64,000 nucleotides of DNA from Sphaerolaimus hirsutus (taxonomy: Eukaryota > Nematoda > Chromadorea > Monhysterida > Sphaerolaimidae), in assembly GCA_964036195.1 (NCBI GenBank), contig OZ038453.1, positions 26,895,598-26,959,597 on the forward strand, written 5' to 3'. Below the pieces are notes generated by a model that saw only the letters and a program-made list of their open reading frames with translations, searched no databases and was not told where the DNA came from. The position numbers were made by a program, and so were the translations under genes. How positions within the stretch are numbered: position 1 is the stretch's first letter; each line of letters opens with the position of its first letter. Positions 29,244-38,555 of this stretch are shown here, piece after piece.

Positions 29244-30003
29244 TTTAAAGTACCTACCTAGGGTAGAAGTGCCAACTTCCCAACCCTAGTCTATTTTGAA
29301 AAAGAGATTTAATTTAGATGGTTTAATTAGGTATAAGCATAAAGTTTTGACTGCGGTATTTTAATTACTTCTGGTATTTGTGATTAGTTGTTAAGTTAAG
29401 TTGTATTACTGAGTCGAAATTGTTTAAAGAACCAACAATTTTATGTAGCAAATCATGAACGAATCCACCAAAGAAAGGCAGTCAAATTGGATGTGAGAAG
29501 TGACATTTCGGACATCATGAGCGGTGGCTCAAATGTCCAGGTTGTGAGTCCTTTGCAGCTTCATTTCCATCTACAGGCCTGGTCTTTTGGTAATTACCTT
29601 TTTATCTCATCGATGTATTTCTTATTCCAAAAGCAAAACTCCAAGTGACTGCCGTTGTCTGGTAGTCGGCGCAATTAAGTAAAAACCTATTCACATGCAG
29701 TATTGCCGAGTATACTGCTGGTGATTACAAAGGTTTTGTGGGCGCGCACGTCTTCAAAATGCCATAACACTCAATCATGTGGAGCGAAAAAGCGTCTCTA
29801 AATACTAAATATAATGAGACTATCTCCTAGTTTGCGACAAAAGTCTACTGTTTGTGTAATGGTAATGACGTAGATTATAATTAAGAAATTCCTATCTTAT
29901 ATTTGCTACTTATAGATAGTGTTTGTGAACTAGTGTTGGGAAAATTAAATAAAATGAAAATTTTAGGGTGTTTGCACTTGTTCAGTGCGCCTATACCCTT
30001 ACA
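29244..30003 (-). repeat. 5' LTR of the giant retroelement
   Basis: Same 760 bases as 6641-7400 apart from one substitution. It provides the promoter for the sense genes. A TATAAG word lies within the LTR (minus strand, around 29908-29915) as a possible TATA box. No sense-strand AATAAA was found in the LTR; CATAAA and GATAAA variants occur. Confidence 0.95.
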
Positions 30004-30008
30004 CTTTG

Positions 30009-30126
30009 AAAGTGTACGCGTACAAGTGCGTACGGTATTTTTTTGAAAATTATATGTAATTGTATTTACCGCGTACTCGCGTACGCGTATTTTTCGAGTA
30101 AACGTACGTACCTTTTAACAACTCTG
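30009..30126. mobile_element. hAT-like MITE, right part
   Basis: Continuation of the MITE at 6153-6640. It ends TTTTAACAACTCTG followed by the second ATAAATTG copy (30127-30134), and matches 58246-58363. Confidence 0.85.
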
Positions 30127-30534
30127 ATAAATTGATACTTCTAGATTACATTCTAAAATGTTTGCCCTATCAAACCAATGCCTTGATAATAAAACCAATG
30201 CCCCGAAGGGGGGGGGGGGTATTCCGAGGGGGGTTATTATTTCCCCAGTCCGTTTTGAGGGGGGGGGGGTTAATTCGTGGAGTGGGTTAATTCAGGGGGG
30301 GGATAATTCGAGGTAATACGGTATAAAACATATTTTTAATCAGGCCATGTTAACTTGGATACAATCCATTTTGCTAATGTAGCAGATTTGGCTGGGTGCA
30401 TTGACTTGACAACTGATGAGTTGACAAATGAGTTGACATAGTCAGTTTGACTGGTGTAAGCCTTCAAAGGAAAGCCAAAGTTCCATACACTCTTAAACGT
30501 TGTGTTTTATGTAAAAATTTGATAACATTGTATA

Positions 30535-30986
30535 CCGTATTTCCTCGAAATACCCCCCGTGGGGTGATTGTTTCATAGTGGTCCCGAGAGGGGGGGGGGG
30601 GGTTAAACGAGGGGGGAAGGGTATTTCGAGGGGGGGGGTATTATTTCACAAAAAATTTTTGTATATCTCAGTACGAAATTGTCGTCTGAAACGTACGCAG
30701 ACGTCGAAAAATACAACAAAAACCGCCATTTATAAGGTTATGTAGACTAATATTAGTACGTAGATGGTATAAACACTGTTCTAACGTGATTCCGACATTG
30801 TTTTAACGTGTGTTCTGCACTACGCAGAACACAAACTGCAGTATTTGTCATGTACATTCTCTTTACACTCAATCTGGGGGGGGGGTATTTCGAGGGGGGG
30901 TGGTTGTTTCATAGTGGTCTCGAGAGGGGGGGGGGGGTCAAACGAGGGGGGGGTATTTCGAGGGGGGGTATTTCGAGGAAATACGG
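30535..30986. mobile_element. TA-target MITE of the CGAAATACCCCC family
   Basis: Terminal inverted repeat CCGTATTTCCTCGAAATACC with its complement GGTATTTCGAGGAAATACGG, flanked by TA. Copy 1 of the tandem unit (near 5000-5010) shows the empty site: ATTGTATATATAAATT without the 452-bp insert. TA duplication is the mark of Tc1/mariner-type elements. This copy defines the boundaries for the many degenerate relatives in the window. Confidence 0.8.
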
Positions 30987-31003
30987 TATATAAATTAGGC
31001 AAG

Positions 31004-31393
31004 GACGTAGCCAAGGGGAGGGGCTGGGGGGGGGGCGGCCGCCCCCCCTTCCCCGGTCGGTCTCAAAAATATGCCAGAAATGGCACTTCCACGATGCGAT
31101 TTTGTCGGCAGCCCAAAAAAATTTTGCGCGCGTGCGCGCATTTCGGCGCCGCACCGAATGTTTTTTTCATACCTACGGTTGAGGACCGAAAAATCACTCA
31201 AAATGTGTCCCGGTCGCTGTATATGTAAAATACATGCATGTACAGCACCGTTTGGCGCCAATGCCAACGCCAATGGCGCCATTCCTTCACCACGGTCAAA
31301 TCTTAGCGGGGGGAGGGGGCGCAGCCCCCCCTCCCGTTCGCCGGGTTCCGTATACTATCCGCCCCCCCCCCCCTCAAAAATCCTGGCTACGTC
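31004..31393. mobile_element. GACGTAGCCA-ended element, copy 2
   Basis: Paralog of 5021-5431 with the same terminal inverted repeat and GC-rich core; differs by indels in the homopolymers. It sits in the same place within the tandem unit, so it was present before the duplication. Confidence 0.6.
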
Positions 31394-31809
31394 GCTGAAA
31401 TTAGGGATGGTTGATATTTTTGAACTCAAAAATGCGCAATTTCACATACAAATCAACAACATTTTAAGCACTATCATATTCATATGAAGTCAGAAACATT
31501 AGTTAAAAGACTTTTTTGTTGTATAAACCATGAAAACTGCCCTAAATTATATTGCTGGTGATTTCCAGAAAAAATATTAGGTATATGCTTTGATATGCTG
31601 TCAGTGTAGCCAAATATTTTAGCAGCAAGTATTTTTCATTATTTCAAGGGTCACATAAACATACACATAATGGTTCACTTGCATGCAGCTAATATGGAGA
31701 CATAAATAACAGTGTCTGGGGAGTATTAAGTCACTATATTGTATCAAAATATCATAAAGTCAGCATGAAGTCATTATGTAACATGTCGCCTAGGTAGATT
31801 CACTCAATC

Positions 31810-32028
31810 TCACACAATGTTTATCACTGGTGTTGAGATCATCCCCTTTTCACACAATGTTCTATGTTCCATTTTGATGGTATTTAATCTGTGTTCTGAG
31901 ACGTGATCGGGAGTGATGCACATCAATACACTGTTTTCATCATCATCGCATTTTACGCGACCTTTAGAGTAAAAGTAAATACCCAACATGAACTCTGGAT
32001 CAAATGTCACTGGGTCATGGAATTCCAT
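31810..32028 (-). CDS. Conserved 72-codon ORF, unknown, copy 2
   Basis: Partner of 5855-6073 in the second tandem unit; same length and stop, with substitutions such as Arg to Gly and Gly to Ser. No family recognised, and no splice sites chosen. See the copy 1 entry for alternatives. Confidence 0.3.
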   Translation of the reverse strand: MEFHDPVTFDPEFMLGIYFYSKGRVKCDDDENSVLMCITPDHVSEHRLNTIKMEHRTLCEKGMISTPVINIV

Positions 32029-32175
32029 GACAAAATTTCAGTGTGGTAGAACTCAACTTTTTCACCGAACATTTATTTGTACTCATACTTTCGCACAGAA
32101 TAAATTGATACTTCTAGATTACATTCTAAAATGTTTGCCCTATCAAACCAATGCCTTGATAATAAAATTTTTTGT

Positions 32176-33555
32176 TTTGCAGACATGATATTGTAGCTAC
32201 CGTATTTCCTCGAAATACCCCCCTTGAATTAACTCTCTCCCCCCTCGAAATACCCCCGGGTGTTTGCGAGCTGGGGAGACCCCCCCCCCCCGCCCCCGTC
32301 GAAATACCCCCCTCTGAAATGATGCACATAATTTATGTAACATACATGATGTATTTATTGTTGCCGGTTTGCACCGCAGCTACACATGTACCCAATGTGA
32401 ATAGCGATGTACGTAAATTTGCCCACATATATCCTATTTCGTCACATTTATTACGAGAGTTGGAAAAACGTATATACATTTACCCAAAATACCTGGTATA
32501 TACATTTACCCAAAAATTATATGAGTATTTATACTTACTCTTACGTTAATGTTTTCCAAAAATACCATTACGTTTTGTTACGTTTTCCTGACCAAAATAC
32601 CTGGGTACTAGGGAAACCGTAAAAAAGTTGTGATCCTTCAAATGGGCTGGAATACTAAAATTTGTCCCCTGCCGGGGACGAACGTCCCCGGTCGGGGACC
32701 AAACTTCTTTGTTTACTGAAAAATAAATTTCTCACTGGGGACGTTTGACCCCGGTCGGGGCCATTTCGACATTGCCCGGGACCGGTCCCCAGCAGGATTT
32801 TGATCACTGTACAAAAATACAGTGATCAACAAAAATTGAACAATCAATAAAATTTGGCATGCGTACTCACTAAATGAAGGACACTAAAGTACACACATGC
32901 CAAAATTTAGACAAATCGAAAAAAAATTATACACTCCCCCAAAGAAAATGCATCAGCACGTGTAACTATTTATCTCGCTAAAATTTTGTGCATGTGAATT
33001 TGATGATAATTCACCTTTTTAACACACAAACAACCCATACATGCCAATTATTCACTTTTGAAAAAAATTATTTTTTGCCGGGGACCGGTCCCCGGCTGGG
33101 GCCTGTGTAAATAGCCTTTACGTTTACGTTTACATTTTCCAAAAATACCAGTATTTGCACAACTCTGTTTATTACCCCTTTTGGGCATGTTTTCACATAA
33201 TCTTTACAACCAATTTCATGAAAATTTCTGACAAAATAATAACCCCCCCTCGTATAACCCCCCCTCGTATAACCCCCCTCGTATAAGCCCCCCTCGAAAA
33301 AATACCCCCCTCATATAAACCCCCCCTCGTATAACCCCCCCTCGAAATACCCCCCTAAAAATTTCCACTCTGAAAAAATAAACCCCCTGGGGGTATTTCG
33401 AGGAAATACAGTATGTAGGGTGTCACTAAACTATATCCATGCTCACAATTTTCAGATCACTTCCAAAATCATTAGCCATTAACTGGCTGAATAGGAACCG
33501 GCGACCATCTATCAGGTGCATTTACTGGCACAATTGGTTGTGGGAGGGGGTTAGG
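32176..33555. repeat. Spacer with CGAAATACC elements and CCGGGGAC hairpins
   Basis: Degenerate CGAAATACCCCC elements at about 32208-32330 and 33235-33415. Between them (about 32660-33110) are palindromic words such as GGGGACCGGTCCCCGGC in several copies, suggesting another foldback family. Short ORFs are all within repeats; no gene supported. Confidence 0.5.
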
Positions 33556-34225
33556 GCCAAAAGGCAGTCCCAGACCCTGTAAAATGCCCAGTATTTAAAA
33601 TGTCAAATGTCATGCAGAGTGTCAAACGTCATGGAAAATGCCCTGCAAAATGGCAACCGGATTGCCATTTTGCAAGGCATTTTCCATGACATTTGACATT
33701 TTACAGGGTCTGGGAGTGCAACTGGCTAGCCAATGCCTGGCTGAGGTCGATTCCATGGATGGTGGTCCGTAGTCCAAGGAAGTGGATGTGGCCTCGGTGA
33801 CACAACTGGAACTGGGGGCAGTCCCAGACCCTGTAAAAAGCCCTGTAAAATGTCTAATGTCATGCAAAGTGTCAAACGTCATGTAAAATGCTCGGTAAAA
33901 AGGTCATTTTACATGACTTTTGACACTTTACATGACATTTGACACTTTACAGGGCATGATACAGGGTCTGGGACTGCCACCAGGTCTAATATTAGGGTTA
34001 AAAGGTGTCGTAAATGGTCTGGGGACAGTTCCGCTCTCTGCAAAGTGTAAAGTCAAGTGTCAAATGTTGTGAAAAATGTCAATTAAAATACTTATAAACT
34101 AAATAGTCTATTGCTGATCGTTTGACACTTCGCGTGGCAAGTGACAAATTTGTATAAATATGACATTTTAAATTACATTTGACACTTGATTTCTCGCTTT
34201 ACAAAGCGCGAGACTGGCACCTGTT
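33556..34225. repeat. Three foldback elements of the introner-like group
   Basis: Two elements with GGCAGTCCCAGACCCTGT ends and AATGTCAAATGTCATG arms at about 33562-33725 and 33814-33984, and a more diverged one with an AAAGTGTAAAGTCAAGTG arm at about 34026-34220. The repeated ORF text MTFDTLHDI seen across the window is just translation of these arms. No host exon recognised around them. Confidence 0.7.
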
Positions 34226-34557
34226 TACAGGTGGTGGGAATAAAGTTGGTCTAGCGGTCGTTGGCCTATTAGAATGCTCCAAAACCATCCTGGGGGAATG
34301 GAAGCCGCAGCTGCACCGTCCTGCAGCCACAAAAGGCAAAAATAAGTGCCTTTTGTCAATTTGACAAGTGGACAAGTGACAAGGCAAGTGATAAACAGCC
34401 AAGTAAAGATTGTGTCGTTTCATGCCTCTAAAGATAAATTTAAATCAATTGCATATTTTGATGTATTCAAGTTTTTAGCTGTTAATTACCTTTTTCAAAT
34501 TGACTCATTTGAAAAAATCAATAACTACATTTCTTGGGCTACATTTATGGATTCTGG

Positions 34558-34836
34558 GTGAAGTGTCTTCCACACGCTTCACCTATCTTCACCGCGCGCT
34601 TCACGCGCATCCAAAATGCGGAAGACACTTCATGCCGCTGGCGCTTCCACACGCTTCCCCGCGTATAAATTTGTGTGGGAGCACCATATTAAGAAGCGTG
34701 AAGTGCCTTCACGCATTTTTTCGTGATGTGTGTGGAAGCGCTGGCATGCTTGGTGAAGCGCTCGGAAAGTGTTGGCGTGAATACACTTCCCGACGCTTCA
34801 CCGCGCATCCACACACCCATTTTTTGCTGTGCTAGA
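34558..34836. repeat. GAAGTGTCTTC-rich element with TTTTTGCTG end
   Basis: Inverted words GAAGTGTCTTCCACACGCTTC and complements, ending CCCATTTTTTGCTG. Relatives with CAGCAAAAAATGGGTGTGTG ends lie at 38893-40311 (with nested material), 48948-49260 and 54612-54916. No clear target duplication. Non-coding. Confidence 0.55.
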
Positions 34837-34867
34837 ACTAACCCACTCATAAAACCCCAGACCTCAG

Positions 34868-35498
34868 GGGCCAGATTTAATACTCCCTACAGATTTGTAG
34901 GGTAGGGCGTACACCCGACAGATTTTTTAAAGTTAAGCCGCATCGACGCACATGCATCGAGAGCGAGGCGGTTCGTAAAATATACGAAACCATCCTTTAA
35001 GGTTGCCGATATTGCAATATGACGTATATCACTTCGATTTTGGCCCGAAAATCACGATTTCGTCATTTCTTGGCCGTCTGCCACTTCGTTTTTTGTTTTA
35101 TTTTGTCGGGCGGGTTACTCGGATAGGTCGCGCTTTTGTGTAGTCAGGTGGTCATTTTTTTAGTGTTCACTGTCTGCAACCGAAACCATGAGGGCAGCGA
35201 CAAGAAAGAAATGCATGCACGAGCGTACAAAAGCGCGACTTATGCGAGTAACCCGCCCGACAATATAAAATAAAAAACGAATTGGCAGACGGCCAAGAAA
35301 TGACGAAATCGTGATTTCCGGGCGAAAATCGAAGCGATATACGTCATATTGCAATATCGGCGACCTTCAGGGATAGTTTCGTGTATTTTATGAACCGCCT
35401 TGCTCTCGGTGCATGTGCGTCGATGCGGCTGAACTTTAAAAAATCTATCGGGCGCACGCCCTACCCTACAAATCTGTAGGGAGTATTAAATCTGGCCC
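34868..35498. repeat. Long foldback with GGGCCAGATTTAATACTCCC ends
   Basis: Two arms of about 300 bases in inverted orientation (34868 onward and up to 35498), each flanked by CAG (34865-34867 and 35499-35501). The same CWG duplication is seen with the introner-like elements, so this may be a distant member. No ORF. Confidence 0.65.
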
Positions 35499-35501
35499 CA
35501 G

Positions 35502-37052
35502 GTGCCTGTTCCGGAAGTGTACAAGTTACTACATAGTTAAAACATAAGAGTTGAGTAAAATTACAAATGACAAGTTAAGAGTAAAGTTAAAGTTTAAGAG
35601 AAAAGTTAAAATTCAAGAGTTGAGTTAAATGACAAATGATGTTAAGAGCAGGGTTGGTTTTATAAAAATCATTTGTATACAAATTGTATAAAAATTGTAT
35701 AAAAATGTATTTTATTTTAATTTTATTCTTGTTTCATTTTATTTTATTTTATTTTATTCCAAAATAATAATAAAATAATAAAATGGACCATTTTACAAAA
35801 ATTTTACAAAAATTTTACAGAAATTTTACAAAAAATCAGAATCTTGCATGCAAGGTCAGAAAAATGTGATAATTTAACCTAAACATGAAAAACGTGTGAC
35901 AAATTTTTCCATTACTTTGCAAAAGTTGCATGCAGTAGGTATTGTTAGCTAGTTGCAAGTGTTAAGTTACAATTATCGATAAGAATGGGTTGCATTTTCA
36001 GTAGAAGGATTACTGGAGCGTGCATGGCGCATTTGTAAAACATCATGCAAGGTGTCAATTGTCATGGCAAATGTAGTAAAGAGTCAATTGGCATCTCAAA
36101 TGTCAAGCAAAGTATAATTGTCATGACAAAAGCCAAGCAGAGTGTAAATTGTGTATCTGAATCTTATGGTTTGGTATCCAAACCTTATATTTTGGTATCC
36201 AAATCTTACGTTTTTGTATCCAAATGTTCACAGAAGATTTGGTTACAAAAACAACAAGATTTGGATACAAAAGATAAGATTTGGATACAATTTGCTTTAC
36301 AGTTTCCACTTTAATTTATATTTGTCATGAAAATTGACACTTTCCATTCCATTTCATGACATATATTTGTCATATAATTTATATTTGTCATAACATTTTG
36401 ACACTTTACATGGCTTGGGACTGCCCCAGCTCCGCGAATGAACAGGTTGAACTATAAACAACAGGAAAAAATTTTACAAAAAATATGAATTTTTATACAA
36501 TTTTTACAAAAATATGAATTTGTATACAATTTTACAAATTTTTTACAAAAATTCATGTTTTTATACAATTTTTATTTTTATTTTGAAATTTTCCATTTTA
36601 TTTTATTTTTTTTTATTCTTCAATTTTCCATTTTATTTTTATTTTATTTTTATTCTTTTCTGAGCTTTTGCCAACCCTGGTTAAGAGATAAGAGTAAAGT
36701 TAAGAGTCAAGCAAGTGTATCCAAAATTTTTTTTCTTATCCAGATCTTATGTTTGTATCCAAATCTTATGTTCTCTCATAAGATTTGCATACAAAAACTT
36801 ATGTTTTTGTATGCAAATCTTATGAGAGAACATAAGATTTGGATACAAACATAAGATCTGGATAAGAAAAAAAAATTTGGATACACTTGCTTGACTCTTA
36901 ACTCTACTCTTATCTCTTGACTAATCATTTGTCATTTAACTCAACTCTTCAACTTTTCTCTTAAACTTTAACTTTACTCTTAACTCGCCATTTGTAATTT
37001 TACTCAACTCCCATGTTTTTACTAGGAACTTGTACACTTGCGGAACTGGCCC
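35502..37052. repeat. Foldback with GTGCCTGTTCCGGAAGTG ends and nested repeats
   Basis: Starts GTGCCTGTTCCGGAAGTGTA and ends ACTTGCGGAACTGGCCC, with CAG at both outer edges (35499-35501, 37053-37055). Arms are AAGAGTAAAGTTAA words. Inside sit a TATCCAAATC-type foldback (about 36014-36430) and A/T-rich TTTTATTTTA and ATTTTACAAA tracts. No gene. Confidence 0.65.
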
Positions 37053-37408
37053 CAGGTCTAAAATCACAAGAAGTCTGTTGAGTTTATTATCACTTGGGAC
37101 TTTGTTTTGCACTATAATTTTTTTGTTTTGAAATTTTGCTAAAGCTAACTTCAAATTTGCATACAACTGGACACTTCAGCAATAGTGACAGATGCATTTT
37201 TGGAAGAATTTTAACCATACACTTTTTCCACCTGTTTCAAAACCTGTAATCACTGGTTACCAGTTACAAAAAGTTTATCATGGCCTTATCAAACAGTGAT
37301 TACATCTCAACACACATTCAGAATTTTTGGAAATTTTTTCATAACCATTGCAACTTGACTGACCATTCAGCACTTTAATAAACACTTGTCTAGATGGTAA
37401 ATTGACAC

Positions 37409-37637
37409 CTGGGGGCAGTCCCAAGCCCTGTTAAGTGTTAAGTACAGTGTCAAATGTAATGTCAAATGCAAAGTAAACTGTCAATTGTCATGCAAAGTTC
37501 AGTAATAAAATCTTTTCTTGTTTGTTCTGATTGACACTTTACTTTGCATTTGACTTTACATTTGACACTTTACTTTGCATTTGACTTTACATTTGACACT
37601 TTACTTTACACTTCACAGGGCTTGGGACTGCCACCTG
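37409..37637. repeat. Foldback of the AAAGTGTCAAATG group
   Basis: GGGGCAGTCCCAAGCCCTG at the left and the complement GGCTTGGGACTGCCAC at the right, flanked by CTG (37409-37411, 37635-37637), which supports a 3-bp target duplication. Non-coding. Confidence 0.7.
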
Positions 37638-38303
37638 ACTGGGCCAGATCTAGTGTCTCCTGGATTGCTCACTACAAGAATTTGTAGTTCATTGTAACTG
37701 TATAAAAGTTTGGGGTTGTGGGGTGGTATGTATACTCCAGTGACATTACACCTCACAATGATATCTACCATATCCCACCTTAATTAAAGAAGAATCATCA
37801 AATTTTGATATTGCTCTGATAAATATGATGATTCTTTTTTATATTTGTTCTTTTTTTCAGATGGGATATGGTTGATTTCATTGTAAGGTGTTCATGTCAC
37901 TGGAGTAAATATATGAATATAAAAATGAGTGTTGTAGGCACTGACTAGAAAAAATGTGATTTACTAAAGTTAGCAGTGACTTCCAGTGATAAAAGTGATC
38001 CTAGGCATACAGCATTGAATTAACAAAAAGTTCATCTAGTGATATGTGTGTGATCCTTTTTCCCATTTCATTGTTTTAATAGTTGATAGCTGAGCCCCAC
38101 AAGGCATCAGCCAGCACCTGAACAGCCAATGAACCAGCAACCAACAACCAGCTTCGCCAACTCTAATAAGGAGGTAAGTTTATATTTGAAGAGGTAAATT
38201 TTGTATTTGAATTTGGTCAAGCTGTAATTCCAGCTTATATAGCTGAGCTGAAACTTCACTACAATCATACATGCTGGTCCAATGGGAGACAGCCCATGTG
38301 CCA
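37638..38303. other. Spacer with a small palindrome; possible last exon region of TGF-beta gene 1
   Basis: Contains the inverted pair CAGTGACATTACACCTCACA and its complement (about 37737-37905), repeated near 39605-39805. Minus-strand frames near 38110-38300 include Cys-containing stretches that could be the missing C-terminus of the adjacent TGF-beta gene, but none matches the expected CxC ending well. Confidence 0.3.
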
Positions 38304-38477
38304 CTCACAGACCCTGTAAAAAGCCCGGTAACATGTAAAATGTCATGCAAAGTGTCAAATGTTATGCAAAATGCCCTGCAAAATGGCAACAGAGTTGACC
38401 TTATGCAGGGCATTTTCTATGACTTTTGACACTTTGCATGACATTTGACATTTTACAGGGTCTGGGAGTGCCCCCTG
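38304..38477 (+). mobile_element. Introner-like foldback element, plus orientation
   Basis: Begins GTGCCACTCACAGACCCTG after CAT and ends GGGTCTGGGAGTGCCCC before CTG. Antisense to the TGF-beta gene, so it cannot form a GT-AG intron of that gene; it probably sits in an intron or in 3' flank. Confidence 0.7.
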
Positions 38478-38555
38478 AAACAGAAAAAATAATCCCAACA
38501 GACAAATGGGAACCAAACAGTTCATTCACTGACATTTTTCAGAATCTACACTCAC

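Larger units (their letters stand above)
6641..30003 (-). mobile_element. Giant Ty3/gypsy-type LTR retroelement with antisense cargo
   Basis: A 23,363-bp unit bounded by two 760-bp direct repeats and the 5-bp target duplication CTTTG (6636-6640 and 30004-30008). It lies inside a hAT-like MITE whose uninterrupted relative at 57764-58363 has a single CTTTG at the same point. In element (minus) order: 5' LTR, primer site, splice donors, an 8.5-kb block of plus-strand spliced genes, Gag, SF1 helicase protein, glycoprotein-protease-RT-RNase H-integrase, polypurine tract, 3' LTR. Pol domain order RT, RNase H, integrase places it in the Ty3/gypsy (Metaviridae) group. The usual size of such elements is 5-10 kb. 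All three sense ORFs are open, so it may be recently active. Confidence 0.95.
30194..32175. repeat. Tandem unit, copy 2
   Basis: Same order of sequence as 4673-6152 plus 30127-30190, so the two units are head to tail. The unit ends CCAATGCCTTGATAATAAAA in both. Copy 2 differs by small indels and by one inserted TA-target element (30535-30986). Confidence 0.85.

Noticed and set aside
30895-31282. Proline/glycine-rich ORFs on both strands
   Set aside because: Homopolymer translations within the TA-target and GACGTAGCCA elements.
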